A stretch of 64,000 bases of DNA from Clostridiales bacterium (GCA_017510605.1 JAFWMQ010000015.1:310001-374000), one strand, 5' to 3'; shown: positions 10,582 to 20,418, counted from the first letter of the stretch. Notes: generated from the letters alone by a model not told the origin. Made by a program: numbers and translations.

Positions 10582-11840
10582 GCAATAATGTTTACGATTG
10601 TGTGATTATCGGCGGTGGCGCGGCAGGTCTTTATTGTGCTTCAAGACTTGCTAAGACTTTTGCATCAAGTAAGAAGTTCCTGATCATTGAGTCAGGTCCC
10701 CGTGTCGGACGCAAGCTTGCATTGACAGGAAGCGGAAGATGCAATCTTACAAATACTTCGATCGACACTTCCAAGTACAATACTGATGATCCCAAGAAAC
10801 TTAGTTCTTGTCTTAACAGATACGGATGTACCGAGACCTCTGATTTTTATGAGAATGTATTGGGCGTTGTTCTTGAACAGAAAGGGACACTTGTCTATCC
10901 GTCTACATATAAGAGTTCGACGGTTGTTGATGCTTTAAGGTTTTATATATCTGATAATTCCGTTGAGACGGAGCTCAAAGAGCAAGTTATATCTGTTTCC
11001 AAAGAGAAATCTCTTTTCGAGATCAAGACAAAGTCAGGAAAATCATACCTTACAAGGAATACGGTTATTGCAACCGGCGGAATTACTTATCCTTCTACAG
11101 GTTCTACCGGAGATGTAGTGAATCTATTGGATAAGCTTACTGATGAATCATACTTCATTCCGTTTAAGCCTGCACTGACTTCATTATCTTCAGATATATC
11201 CGGTATCAAAGGCCTTGCAGGAATAAGGTGCAGGGGAGATGTAAAGATCCTTGACGGTACCGGAGATGTAAGAAACCAGGCTGAAGGTGAGATCCTGTTT
11301 ACAAAAGAAGGCGGGATCTCAGGAATATGTGTTATGGATGTCTCAGATACTGTTGTCAGACTTATCGACAACGGCGAAAAGAATGTAAAAGCTGTTCTGA
11401 ATCTTACAGGAAAATCTGCCGGTGAGATATTCAGGATGATATATATCAGACGACAGATATACGCGAACAGAACCTGCGCTGATGCTTTATCAGGAATGCT
11501 GTTGCGTAACATAACCGATTTTGCAATGAAAACAATGGGCCTGAAGTCTGACAAGATGACTTTGAGGGAATTGAGCGAAAATCAGATAGCTGCTCTTTCT
11601 AACCTGATATGCGCATTCCCGATTCCGATAACGGGATATGGTGACAAAGATAAAGCGCAGGTGTCATCAGGCGGCTTCAAGCTTATAAGACTTGATGACG
11701 ATATGCAGGTCAAGGATATTCCCGGGTTATATGTGATCGGTGAAGCCGTTAACTGTAACGGAATCTGCGGAGGATATAATCTGCAGTGGGCCTGGACTTC
11801 AGCAGCGCTTGCAGCGGAAGGAATATCTCAAAATGTTTGA
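10578..11840 (+). CDS. HI0933/YhiN-type FAD-dependent oxidoreductase
   Basis: A 420-residue flavoprotein. The FAD-binding GGGAAG motif is at residues 12-17, followed by the family's GPRVGRKLALTGSGRCNLTN stretch. The C-terminal GLYVIGEAVNCNGICGGYNLQWAWTSA motif closes the FAD site. The HI0933 family is common in bacteria; some members reduce bile-acid intermediates, but most have no known substrate. It overlaps the CYTH gene by 4 nt and the next flavoprotein gene by 8 nt, so all three are co-translated. Confidence 0.92.
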   Translation: MSNNVYDCVIIGGGAAGLYCASRLAKTFASSKKFLIIESGPRVGRKLALTGSGRCNLTNTSIDTSKYNTDDPKKLSSCLNRYGCTETSDFYENVLGVVLEQKGTLVYPSTYKSSTVVDALRFYISDNSVETELKEQVISVSKEKSLFEIKTKSGKSYLTRNTVIATGGITYPSTGSTGDVVNLLDKLTDESYFIPFKPALTSLSSDISGIKGLAGIRCRGDVKILDGTGDVRNQAEGEILFTKEGGISGICVMDVSDTVVRLIDNGEKNVKAVLNLTGKSAGEIFRMIYIRRQIYANRTCADALSGMLLRNITDFAMKTMGLKSDKMTLRELSENQIAALSNLICAFPIPITGYGDKDKAQVSSGGFKLIRLDDDMQVKDIPGLYVIGEAVNCNGICGGYNLQWAWTSAALAAEGISQNV

Positions 11841-13464
11841 GATAGCAATAAGACCGGAAGTAAGATCCCAAAAGGTCCTTAAAAAGACTCCTGATTCAGT
11901 CCTGATCATAAATTACATTAAAAGATCAGGGAATAAGGCTATGAGGTCAGGTCTTAAGAGACTTGAAGAAGGAACCTTAGTTCTTGATATTTCCAAGAAA
12001 TATATCGATGCAAGACACGGCAGAGTAAGTATCAATTACAGATTCGATTTCATATCACCTGAAATTAAAGAAGAACGGGAACAGGAGATCCTTGCGAAAG
12101 CATTGCCTTATAAACAAGACTTTGAAGACGGTAAGGAATATAAGCGCCCGGTTGTAGTAGGTACTGGTCCTGCAGGTCTTTATGCTGCTCTTGTTCTTGC
12201 CAAATACGGATTAAGACCGATTGTGCTTGAACGTGGTTCTGAGATGGAACAAAGGATCAGGGATACCGAAGCTTATAAGCAGGGAAAGACACCGGTTAAA
12301 ACGAATTCGAATATTCAGTTCGGTGAAGGCGGGGCCGGAACTTTTTCTGACGGCAAGCTTTATTCCGGAATAAGTTCAGGACTAAAGGATTATGTATTAA
12401 GGTCTCTTATCATGCATGGCGCGCCTTCCGATATTTTATATGATGCTCATCCCCATATCGGAACAGACAGGCTCAGGAAAGTCGTAACAGGCGTCAGGGA
12501 AGACATCATATCCCTTGGCGGAGAGGTTAGATTCAACACGACTTTCATGGGTTTTAAGGCAGAAAATGGCTGTCTTAAGAGTATTACGGCCGAAGGCTCC
12601 GGGGGGACATATGAGATGCCTTGCGGCAGATTGATCCTCGCTATTGGTCATTCGAGCAGGGATACGTTCAGGGCGCTTAACCGGTTAGGTCTTGATATGC
12701 AGTCCAAGCCATTTTCCGTAGGCGTCAGGATCGAACATTTAAGAAGTGATATCGATATGGCTCAGTTTGGCTTTGATTCTGAATATTCTTCAGATGTGAC
12801 TCCGGCAATATATAAGCTTTCCTGTGATACTAAAACAGGCCGTAAACTTTACACTTTCTGTATGTGTCCGGGTGGTGAAGTGGTTGCTGCCCAAAGCGAT
12901 GATCACAGCGTCTGCACCAACGGAATGAGTCTCAGGGCAAGAGATAATATCAATTCCAACAGCGCCATTCTTGTCCCTGTCGACAGCAATGATTATGGAG
13001 ATAACGTTTTGGACGGTATAAGATTCCAGGAAAAACTCGAAAATCTTGCGTTCATCGCCGGCGGAAGTTCGGGAAGAGCCCCATCTGTCAGATATGGTGA
13101 CCTTATGGAAGGAAAGAAGACAACTTCGTTCGGAAAGGTAAAGCCTTCTTATTTGCCGGGTGTTACAGGTTCTGACCTTACGGATGTTTTTCCTGAAACT
13201 ATACTCGATACGATTAAAGACGGTGTAAGTGAGATGGGAAAGAAGATAAAGGGGTTCGATGATCCTGATTCTGTCCTTACCGCTGTCGAGGCAAGGAGTT
13301 CTTCTCCCGTGAGGATAAAAAGGGACCCTGAAACCCTTCAAAGCACTAATTTTGCAGGCATATTCCCTTGTGGAGAGGGCGCGGGTTATGCGGGCGGTAT
13401 CATGTCATCATGTATTGACGGTATAAAATGCGCCAATAAACTTGCTCTTTCTTTGCTCGATTGA
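11833..13464 (+). CDS. FAD-dependent dehydrogenase, COG2509 type
   Basis: A 543-residue protein. The first 100 residues form a small alpha/beta domain (SVLIINYIKRS, KKYIDARHGRVSINYRF) typical of COG2509 proteins, and the dinucleotide motif GTGPAG is at 110-115. GEGGAGTFSDGKL, the CMCPGGEVV segment and the late GEGAGYAGGIMSS are all family signatures. The real start is the ATG at 11833, inside the last codons of the preceding gene; an in-frame ATG at 11740 would overlap that gene by 100 nt. The reaction is unknown. It is the last gene of the run starting at 3927. Confidence 0.9.
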   Translation: MFEIAIRPEVRSQKVLKKTPDSVLIINYIKRSGNKAMRSGLKRLEEGTLVLDISKKYIDARHGRVSINYRFDFISPEIKEEREQEILAKALPYKQDFEDGKEYKRPVVVGTGPAGLYAALVLAKYGLRPIVLERGSEMEQRIRDTEAYKQGKTPVKTNSNIQFGEGGAGTFSDGKLYSGISSGLKDYVLRSLIMHGAPSDILYDAHPHIGTDRLRKVVTGVREDIISLGGEVRFNTTFMGFKAENGCLKSITAEGSGGTYEMPCGRLILAIGHSSRDTFRALNRLGLDMQSKPFSVGVRIEHLRSDIDMAQFGFDSEYSSDVTPAIYKLSCDTKTGRKLYTFCMCPGGEVVAAQSDDHSVCTNGMSLRARDNINSNSAILVPVDSNDYGDNVLDGIRFQEKLENLAFIAGGSSGRAPSVRYGDLMEGKKTTSFGKVKPSYLPGVTGSDLTDVFPETILDTIKDGVSEMGKKIKGFDDPDSVLTAVEARSSSPVRIKRDPETLQSTNFAGIFPCGEGAGYAGGIMSSCIDGIKCANKLALSLLD

Positions 13465-13539
13465 TGTTAATGACAATAATTTTGCCGTGTTTGAGTTATT
13501 ATATCGTTAGATAATTATATTCTTGCCTGGAGGTATAAG

Positions 13540-13824
13540 ATGAGTACTGAGAAGAATACAGCCGTTGTAACGGTATTAGGCAGGGACCGTGTTGGAATAA
13601 TAGCAGATGTATCACGTCTTCTTGCTGATTACGGAATCAATATCAATGATATTTCCCAGACGATCTTAGATGATATCTTTACGATGGTCATGATGGTTGA
13701 CCTCAAAGATGTTGTTATCGAAGAATCCGATATATCGGAAAAACTCGAAGAATTAGGCAAAAATCTCGGTGTTCAGATAACTATCCAGCACACCGGGCTT
13801 TTCAACGCTATGCATACAATTTGA
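13540..13824 (+). CDS. ACT domain regulatory protein (UPF0237)
   Basis: A 94-residue single ACT domain beginning after a GGAGGT ribosome binding site. VVTVLGRDRVGIIADVSRLLADYGININDISQTI is the classic ACT N-terminal half, followed by FTMVMMVDL. ACT domains bind amino acids or similar small ligands and control partner proteins. It is the expected small neighbour of the UPF0210 gene starting 24 nt downstream; this pair is conserved in many Firmicutes and the ACT protein probably senses a ligand for it. Confidence 0.92.
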   Translation: MSTEKNTAVVTVLGRDRVGIIADVSRLLADYGININDISQTILDDIFTMVMMVDLKDVVIEESDISEKLEELGKNLGVQITIQHTGLFNAMHTI

Positions 13825-13848
13825 TCTTTTTTATCTTGAGAGGTATTT

Positions 13849-15207
13849 ATGATCAACGATCGCGAAATAATTGAAACGATGCAGATGTTCAACGATCAGC
13901 ATCTTGATATCCGTACAATTACTATGGGTATCTCGCTTATGGACTGTGCTGCTCCGACAGTTGAAGAATCATGCGGCAGGATATATGACAAAATCTGCAG
14001 ATATGCAGGAAAACTTGTTGAGACAGGCGAGCTTATCAGCAAAAAATACGGCATTCCGATCATCCATAAGAGAATATCGGTAACACCGATCTCAATCGTT
14101 GCTTCTGCCTGCGGAGCAAATGATTATACGCCTTTTGCAAAGGCTCTTGATGATGCAGCTAAGACATGCGGAGTAAACTTTATTGGCGGTTTTTCAGCAC
14201 TGGTACAAAAAGGCTATACGATTTCCGATAAAGTGCTTATTGATTCAATACCTGAAGCTCTGGCATCCACGGAATTTGTCTGCTCAAGCGTTAACGTTGC
14301 TTCAACCAGGACCGGTATCAATATGGATGCAGTCCGTGATATGGGCCTGATCATTAAGAAAACAGCTGAGGCTACTAAGGATTCCGGCGCGTTAGGCTGT
14401 GCCAAGCTCGTTGTTTTCGCGAATGCTCCTGAAGACAATCCGTTCATGGCTGGTGCTTTCTTAGGTCCCGGTGAACCCGAATGCGTTATCAACGTCGGAA
14501 TCTCCGGTCCGGGAGTTGTAAAACATGCTTTGGAAGGCGTTAAAGGAAAAGATCTTGGTGTTGTTGCCGAGACGATCAAGAAGGCGGCTTTCAAGATCAC
14601 AAGAGTCGGTGAACTCGTTGCCAGGGAAGCTTCTGAGCGACTTGATGTTCCGTTCGGAATTATAGATCTCTCGTTAGCTCCGACTCCCGCTGTAGGTGAC
14701 TCAGTTGCAAGGCTTCTTGAAGAATTCGGACTTGAGACCTGCGGAACATGGGGAACCACAGCTGCACTTGCAATGCTCAATGATGCTGTTAAGAAGGGCG
14801 GTATTATGGCATCTTCTTATGTCGGCGGTCTTTCCGGAGCATTTATTCCGGTATCCGAGGATGAAGGCATGATCGCTGCTGCAAGATCGGGATCTCTTAA
14901 ACTCGAAAAACTTGAGGCCATGACATGCGTATGTTCTGTCGGCCTTGATATGATAGCTGTTCCGGGTGATACGACGGCTGAGACGATCTCCGGTATTATT
15001 GCCGATGAGATGGCTGTCGGAACATTTAATAACAAGACTACGGCCGTAAGACTTATTCCCGTTCCGGGTAAGACCGTTGGCGACAGCGTGGAATTCGGCG
15101 GACTTTTGGGAACTGCTCCCATCATGGATGTTAACCGTGCTTCGTGCGCTGATTTCATTCACAGAGGCGGAAGGATCCCTGCACCGATACATTCAATGCG
15201 CAACTGA
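13849..15207 (+). CDS. UPF0210 (PFL family, DUF711) protein
   Basis: A 452-residue cytoplasmic protein, the usual length for UPF0210. It opens with [29 protein letters not shown], and contains [16 protein letters not shown], a [25 protein letters not shown] segment and glycine-rich [15 protein letters not shown]. The structure of family members resembles pyruvate formate-lyase folds, but no glycyl radical motif is visible and the activity is unknown. It is paired with the ACT gene just upstream. Confidence 0.93.
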   Translation: MINDREIIETMQMFNDQHLDIRTITMGISLMDCAAPTVEESCGRIYDKICRYAGKLVETGELISKKYGIPIIHKRISVTPISIVASACGANDYTPFAKALDDAAKTCGVNFIGGFSALVQKGYTISDKVLIDSIPEALASTEFVCSSVNVASTRTGINMDAVRDMGLIIKKTAEATKDSGALGCAKLVVFANAPEDNPFMAGAFLGPGEPECVINVGISGPGVVKHALEGVKGKDLGVVAETIKKAAFKITRVGELVAREASERLDVPFGIIDLSLAPTPAVGDSVARLLEEFGLETCGTWGTTAALAMLNDAVKKGGIMASSYVGGLSGAFIPVSEDEGMIAAARSGSLKLEKLEAMTCVCSVGLDMIAVPGDTTAETISGIIADEMAVGTFNNKTTAVRLIPVPGKTVGDSVEFGGLLGTAPIMDVNRASCADFIHRGGRIPAPIHSMRN

Positions 15208-15210
15208 TAT

Positions 15211-15966
15211 ATGAGAAAAGATAAGGCAAGCGTTCCGGAAGAAAAAATAATTCCTGCAGAGCAGGAAGGATCTGTCATTTCTGATGAACCCAGAAAATCC
15301 AAGTCCAGACGTTTTTGGGATTATGTGAACGATTACAAGCGCAAAACGGTTGCGCTGGCTTTGCCGTCCATTGTTTTTGATATAGCATATTCAAGCTTTC
15401 TGTTCACAATGTCGATCATCACATTTTCATTGTGGCTCTTCATTATGTCGATATATCATACCCTCCTTTACATTATCAGAATAAATGTGCTCTACAGAGC
15501 CGGAAGAGGTGCGGTATTTAAAGGCAGGCGTTTCAGCGAAAGGATCAATTACCGTAAGTTCTCAAGGAATCTGATACTTCTTGATGCCGTTTTGGCTTTG
15601 GCTTTATATCTTATCGTAAAGGGTAATGTAATCCACGATTATAAAGGCCTCCTTGTCTATGCGTTCGGCGCTTATGTTTTCTATAAGGTCCTGCTCGCGG
15701 TAATCAATTTGTTCAAGGCCCAGAAATCCAGTTCACTTACGGCCCTGGCTTTAAGAAAGATCGGAATTGTTGATGCAATGGTATCTGTTCTGGCTCTTGA
15801 GTGGGCATTGTCACATCGAAATGAAGGCGGTCTGTCTGTTTTCGCTATGCAGATAGAAAAATATATCGGAATCGTGGTGGTAGTCATAATTTTCATAATG
15901 GGTGCTGCAGGACTTATTAACTGTATCAGGTTAGGATTAAAAGAAAGGAAAGAAGGAAAGAAATAA
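15211..15966 (+). CDS. Multi-pass membrane protein, unknown
   Basis: A 251-residue protein with a charged cytoplasmic N-terminus of about 50 residues (many Lys/Glu/Arg) followed by about six hydrophobic stretches in the range 50-245, arranged in pairs, and a basic tail GLKERKEGKK. No family is recognised. It starts 3 nt after the UPF0210 gene and its stop TAA touches the ATG of the GH13 gene, so it belongs to the same transcript. Confidence 0.8.
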   Translation: MRKDKASVPEEKIIPAEQEGSVISDEPRKSKSRRFWDYVNDYKRKTVALALPSIVFDIAYSSFLFTMSIITFSLWLFIMSIYHTLLYIIRINVLYRAGRGAVFKGRRFSERINYRKFSRNLILLDAVLALALYLIVKGNVIHDYKGLLVYAFGAYVFYKVLLAVINLFKAQKSSSLTALALRKIGIVDAMVSVLALEWALSHRNEGGLSVFAMQIEKYIGIVVVVIIFIMGAAGLINCIRLGLKERKEGKK

Positions 15967-17277
15967 ATGTGGTTTGAAGAATCGGTTTTTTATCAGATTT
16001 ATCCATTGGGATTTTGCGGAGCACCTTTCGAGAATGACGGCGTTCCCGAATCAAGAATATTAAAGGTCCTTGACTGGATCCCTCATATGAAGAAACTCGG
16101 CATCAATGCCATTTATTTTTCACCGGTTTTCGAATCAGATACTCACGGATACAACACAAGAGATTACGGACTTATAGATACCAGATTAGGTACCAATGAT
16201 GATTTCAGGAAGGTCGTTGATGCTCTTCATAAAGAAGGTGTAAAAGTCGTTCTTGACGGTGTTTTCAATCACGTCGGAAGGGGGTTCTGGGCATTTAAGG
16301 ATGTTCAGGAGAAGAAGTGGGATTCCCCTTATAAGGATTGGTTCCATTTATCCTTCGAAGGCAATTCGAATTACAATGATGGTTTCTGGTATGAAGGCTG
16401 GGAAGGCAATTATGACCTTGTAAAGCTTAATCTCAGAAACCCTGCGGTAATAGATCACATTCTTGATAAAGTAAATTATTGGATCGATTTCTTTGACATC
16501 GACGGATTAAGACTTGATGTTGCGTATTGTCTGGATCACGAATTCCTAAGAAGGCTCCGTGAGTTTACCGACAGTAAGAAGAATGAATTCTTTCTGCTCG
16601 GTGAGGTCCTTCATGGGGAATACGGGAGGATGCTGGGTGACATGCATCTTCATTCTCTTACAAACTATCAGTGCTACAAAGGAATCTATTCATCATTTAA
16701 TTCATCAAATATGTTTGAGATCATGCACTCGCTGATGAGACTGTTCGGACCTGAAGACTGGACAGTCTGCAGGGGAGCTCATCTCCTGTCATTTGCTGAT
16801 AATCATGATGTTACGAGGATCGCATCAATACTAAATGATGAAAGATGCCTTCCGCTTGTTTACACTCTTGTATTCACGATGCCGGGAATTCCATGCGTTT
16901 ATTACGGTTCCGAGTGGGGTGCCAAAGCCAGGAAAGAAGAAGGCGATCCTGCGCTTCGCGCCTGCTTCAATGAACCTCAGTGGAATGATCTGACAGATCA
17001 CATACAACGTCTTGCAGAAGCCAAGAAGAACAGCAATGCTCTTAATTACGGCGGTCTCAGGATCGTTGTGCTGACTAATAAACAGTGCATCTTTGAACGC
17101 AATTCCGGCGACCAGAGAGTGCTTGTGGCTATTAATATGGATTCCAATCCTTATACCGCTCATTTCGATGCAGGGTGCGGTCAGGCAAAAGAACTGATAT
17201 CCGGAACTTTGCATGATTTTGGCGGTGGTTCGACATTACAGCCGTTCTCTTCAGAGATCTGGCTGATGGAGAGATGA
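15967..17277 (+). CDS. Glycoside hydrolase family 13 (alpha-amylase family)
   Basis: A 436-residue (beta/alpha)8 enzyme without signal peptide, so intracellular. The four conserved GH13 regions are present: DGVFNH at 97-102, GLRLDVAYCLD with nucleophile Asp184, the acid/base Glu213 in LLGEVLHG, and FADNHD with the third Asp281. The opening SVFYQIYPLGFCG and the NYDLVKLNLRNPAV segment resemble neopullulanase/cyclomaltodextrinase-type enzymes that split short alpha-glucans. It has only a short C-terminal beta domain and lacks the N-terminal domain of most neopullulanases. It is followed by an alpha-galactosidase, suggesting oligosaccharide breakdown inside the cell. Confidence 0.93.
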   Translation: MWFEESVFYQIYPLGFCGAPFENDGVPESRILKVLDWIPHMKKLGINAIYFSPVFESDTHGYNTRDYGLIDTRLGTNDDFRKVVDALHKEGVKVVLDGVFNHVGRGFWAFKDVQEKKWDSPYKDWFHLSFEGNSNYNDGFWYEGWEGNYDLVKLNLRNPAVIDHILDKVNYWIDFFDIDGLRLDVAYCLDHEFLRRLREFTDSKKNEFFLLGEVLHGEYGRMLGDMHLHSLTNYQCYKGIYSSFNSSNMFEIMHSLMRLFGPEDWTVCRGAHLLSFADNHDVTRIASILNDERCLPLVYTLVFTMPGIPCVYYGSEWGAKARKEEGDPALRACFNEPQWNDLTDHIQRLAEAKKNSNALNYGGLRIVVLTNKQCIFERNSGDQRVLVAINMDSNPYTAHFDAGCGQAKELISGTLHDFGGGSTLQPFSSEIWLMER

Positions 17278-17301
17278 TCATTTTCGGAAAGGCGTATTAC
17301 T

Positions 17302-19071
17302 ATGGAAGGACCTGCGGAAATCAACGATAAGCGTTTGAGATTTGATTCTTTTGATTCTGAGAACGCAAAGGTTTTTCCGGATAAAAAGCAGCGTCTTCCT
17401 GCAATGGGCTGGAACAGCTGGAATGCATTCGGAAGCGGTAATACCGAAGCTCTTACCAAAGAGATGATACTAAAGATCAAGGAGCTTGAACTTTTCAGGT
17501 TCGGGTATCAGTATGTTGTTCTGGATGACGGCTGTTACCGCCCGGAACGAGTTAATGACAGGCTTGAGTCCGATCCTGTCAAATTTCCGTCAGGATTTAA
17601 AGCAATGGCAGATACAGTTCATTCTGCGGGCTTAAAATTCGGGATGTATAACGATATCGGTACAAAACTCTGTTCCGGTGCTGAAGTGGGCATTTATAAG
17701 CATGAAAAGATTGACTGCGAAGATTATATAAACTGGGATATTGATTTCATCAAGGTCGATAACTGTTATTACATGTGGGATAACGCAACATTCTCAAATA
17801 CCGGGAATGCAATGTATTCATATGCTCCAAATATAAGATCGGTCTGTATCTCGGGGCAGACGTATTCAGCCGCAAAAGACGCTCTCATTACGGGAAGCCG
17901 CGCTGTTGTCAAGGATGATTATGTAACCTTTATCGGTACTTTTGACGGAACGGCACCTGATCATACACCGGTAGGACTCAGAAGCAGCGAACTTATCTTC
18001 GAAGTCGATATAGATGAACCCGGTTACTATGAAATGACCGTCTCATATGCAACAGGCAAAGAAGAGGGTGTGGGAAGCTGGCTGCAAATCGCCGTAGAAG
18101 ATGAAATAGTTTTTGATGAGATGCTTCCTTCAACACCGGCACCGGAAGATTTTACGGATTCTGATGTTATTAAACTTAAGCTTTTCTCCGGAACAAACAG
18201 GATCCGCCTTATGAATCACAGAAGACAGGAGAATACGCTTCATTCTTATTCTGAGGTTCGAAAGGAGTTAGAGCATTTCGCTCAAGGCCGTGACATCGTA
18301 TTCTCGATCTGTGAATGGGGTAAAACGCAGCCTCAGAATTGGGGACATATCGTTGGAGATTCATGGCGGATACTTAATGACATTACTTTCCAGGTCGGAT
18401 GTGACGGCAATCGCGGCACCGCTGCCTGGGAAAACGATTACACAACGTCTATAACTTCCCAATACAACAAAGCAGTGATCATGGATGAATTCGCCGGTCT
18501 TGATAAAGGCTGGAACGATCCGGATATGCTCGTTATCGGCATGGATGGGATCAATGATACTATGTGTACCTCACATATGGCGATGTGGTGCATGATGAAT
18601 TCACCGCTGATGCTTGGACTTGATCTGAGACGTGTAAACAAGGGCGACGCTATCTACAATATCATCGCAAATGAAGACCTGATTTCTCTTGATCAGGATG
18701 CTTTAGGTGTGCAGGCAAAGCGCATTTTTACAACATATTCCTGCGATGATCCTGCGACAGCTTATATCCGTGATAACAACAGGGCAGATGTGCTGGCAAA
18801 GCCATTAAGTAATGGTGATATTGCTTTGGCATTCTTTAATCTGAGCACGGAAGATAATTCTGAAAAGATTACGGTCCCTGTTGATCTGATATTAGATTCC
18901 ATAGGCTCAAAGATGGATAAGTCTTTTAAGGATTGCTTTGCAAATGCAAGTTCTTACAGGCTTAAAGAACTAATTTCAAAGGAATGTTCTAAGACTCTCT
19001 CAGGATCTTTTTCTGTTGATTCTCTTGAAGCCTGCGGCTGTAAAGTTTTCAGGATCACACCCGTTTTATGA
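17302..19071 (+). CDS. GH27 alpha-galactosidase with inserted beta-sandwich domain
   Basis: A 589-residue protein without signal peptide. The GH27 barrel starts at LPAMGWNSWNAFG (32-44) and includes YVVLDDGCY, GLKFGMYNDIG and FIKVDNCYY with nucleophile Asp153. The acid/base motif WNDPDML is at 404-410. Between the fourth barrel strand and the region SICEWGKTQPQNWG (about 336-349) sits an extra segment at about 180-320. It contains the strands LIFEVDIDEPGYYEMTVSYA and INRIRLMNHRRQ-like sequence, characteristic of CBM6/CBM35-like domains. It should release terminal alpha-galactose. Its last 4 nt overlap the next gene (ATGA). Confidence 0.92.
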   Translation: MEGPAEINDKRLRFDSFDSENAKVFPDKKQRLPAMGWNSWNAFGSGNTEALTKEMILKIKELELFRFGYQYVVLDDGCYRPERVNDRLESDPVKFPSGFKAMADTVHSAGLKFGMYNDIGTKLCSGAEVGIYKHEKIDCEDYINWDIDFIKVDNCYYMWDNATFSNTGNAMYSYAPNIRSVCISGQTYSAAKDALITGSRAVVKDDYVTFIGTFDGTAPDHTPVGLRSSELIFEVDIDEPGYYEMTVSYATGKEEGVGSWLQIAVEDEIVFDEMLPSTPAPEDFTDSDVIKLKLFSGTNRIRLMNHRRQENTLHSYSEVRKELEHFAQGRDIVFSICEWGKTQPQNWGHIVGDSWRILNDITFQVGCDGNRGTAAWENDYTTSITSQYNKAVIMDEFAGLDKGWNDPDMLVIGMDGINDTMCTSHMAMWCMMNSPLMLGLDLRRVNKGDAIYNIIANEDLISLDQDALGVQAKRIFTTYSCDDPATAYIRDNNRADVLAKPLSNGDIALAFFNLSTEDNSEKITVPVDLILDSIGSKMDKSFKDCFANASSYRLKELISKECSKTLSGSFSVDSLEACGCKVFRITPVL

Positions 19072-19481
19072 CACGCGGATCTTTTATCGTGAGTTTATTA
19101 CGGGCATTTGGCGAAGAGTATGAAGATATTTTTTCGCGCGGACTCGAAAATGGTTGGCTGGAATATGAAGATAAACTTTACAGTAATGAACCGATAGCCC
19201 GTAAAAATGCTGCCCGTATTATTCACATGTTTCTTCTGAAAGAGAAGGGTATAATCGATCTTCCTTCAATTCATGATGCTGAAGTGCTAAGAGATCTTTA
19301 TGACTGCCGTGTATGCGCTAATCATGTTGCCCAGGTTTATCTGAGAGGTATCATGGATGCAAAGGATCTTTCTGCCGGCGGCGGATTTCTTTGGTTTGAC
19401 CTTGACGGTGAGGATGATCAGACGGTAATCGAAGAATATATCAGACGTGCTGTTGAAACTGTTAAAAATGCGAAAATCTGA
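19068..19481 (+). CDS. Small protein with SLH-like motif
   Basis: A 137-residue protein overlapping the alpha-galactosidase gene by 4 nt. Residues 45-100 (ARKNAARIIHMFLLKEKG, then LRDLYDCRVCANHVAQVYLRGIMD) resemble one surface-layer homology repeat, yet there is no signal peptide, so an attachment role to the cell wall is unlikely unless export is unusual. The C-terminal third carries an acidic segment (DLDGEDDQTVIEEYI). I do not recognise the family. Tight overlap suggests a function coupled to the glycosidase. Confidence 0.7.
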   Translation: MTRGSFIVSLLRAFGEEYEDIFSRGLENGWLEYEDKLYSNEPIARKNAARIIHMFLLKEKGIIDLPSIHDAEVLRDLYDCRVCANHVAQVYLRGIMDAKDLSAGGGFLWFDLDGEDDQTVIEEYIRRAVETVKNAKI

Positions 19482-19494
19482 TGGGAAATACTAT

Positions 19495-20418
19495 ATGGCT
19501 AAATCAGGATCAAAGAAAAAAGCTTTATGGATAATTATAATTTGTCTTATGGTGACGGTCTTTTTATGGATCGGGTTTGCGCTTGGATTGTATTACCTGT
19601 ATTTCGGAAGACGTTCTGATGGCAGAACCGCAATACAGAAACATGTCTATGAGTTTGAAGGACTTGAGAGGACACGCTATGATTTCCCGTCAGACAAGGG
19701 ACAGCGTATTGCGGGATACATGTATTCATCGGGCAGTGAGCAGCGCGGGATAATCGTATTTGCGCACGGCTATGGTGACGGCGGACATAACTACTATATG
19801 GAAGACATTAATTTCCTCGCCCAAAACGGATTTTATGTTTTTGCTTATGATGTAACCGGCTGTGATGACAGCGAAGGTAACGGTATAGGAGGTGTTCCCC
19901 AGGGCGTGATCGATCTGAACTACGCAATATCATTTGTTGAGGAAAGCGGCAATTTCCCTGATCTCCCGATAGGTCTTTTCGGACACAGCTGGGGCGGATA
20001 TTCAGTAAGCAGCGTCCTGACATATCACCCGGAAGTCGGAGCAGTCATAGAATGCTCAGGTCCTTGCAGTTCTATCGATCTCCTCGAAGGAGGCGGTAAA
20101 AATGTAATTGGTCCCGTGATATATGCATTCATTCCGGTCCTTAAGGTTTATGAACGCGCTAAATTCGGTGATTATGCAGTCAATTCGGCTTTGGACGGCT
20201 TTGCTGCCACGGACGCGGAAATAATGGCCGTTCACAGCAATGACGACGGTCTCATACCGATCGAATACGGATATGACATCTACTATGAAGTCTACAAAGA
20301 TGACCCGAGATTTACCTTCGTGAGGCTGGAACAGAAAGGCCACAACTCATATCTGAACGTCGAAAAGAACAAAGAACTTTTCGAATCATTTGTTGATTTC
20401 TACGATAAGAACCTGTAA
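19495..20418 (+). CDS. Membrane-anchored alpha/beta hydrolase
   Basis: A 307-residue protein with an N-terminal membrane helix at about residues 10-37, so the hydrolase domain is outside or at the membrane face. The fold shows IVFAHGYG (oxyanion HG at 91-92), nucleophile Ser165 in GHSWGG, acid Asp250/251 in HSNDDGLIP and His283 in KGHNSY. It belongs to the serine aminopeptidase/monoglyceride-lipase-like group; substrate unknown. I choose the ATG at 19495 preceded by GGGAAA; an ATG at 19468 would add nine residues and overlap the previous gene. It converges on argH 20 nt downstream. Confidence 0.88.
   Translation: MAKSGSKKKALWIIIICLMVTVFLWIGFALGLYYLYFGRRSDGRTAIQKHVYEFEGLERTRYDFPSDKGQRIAGYMYSSGSEQRGIIVFAHGYGDGGHNYYMEDINFLAQNGFYVFAYDVTGCDDSEGNGIGGVPQGVIDLNYAISFVEESGNFPDLPIGLFGHSWGGYSVSSVLTYHPEVGAVIECSGPCSSIDLLEGGGKNVIGPVIYAFIPVLKVYERAKFGDYAVNSALDGFAATDAEIMAVHSNDDGLIPIEYGYDIYYEVYKDDPRFTFVRLEQKGHNSYLNVEKNKELFESFVDFYDKNL

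Noticed and set aside
12790..13341. 183-codon frame opposite the COG2509 flavoprotein gene
   Set aside because: The plus-strand gene carries clear FAD motifs through this stretch; the opposite frame is rich in Arg and Ser without a start signal.
14214..15192. Several antisense frames of 110-190 codons over the UPF0210 gene
   Set aside because: All are explained by low stop density opposite a biased gene, and none has a ribosome binding site.
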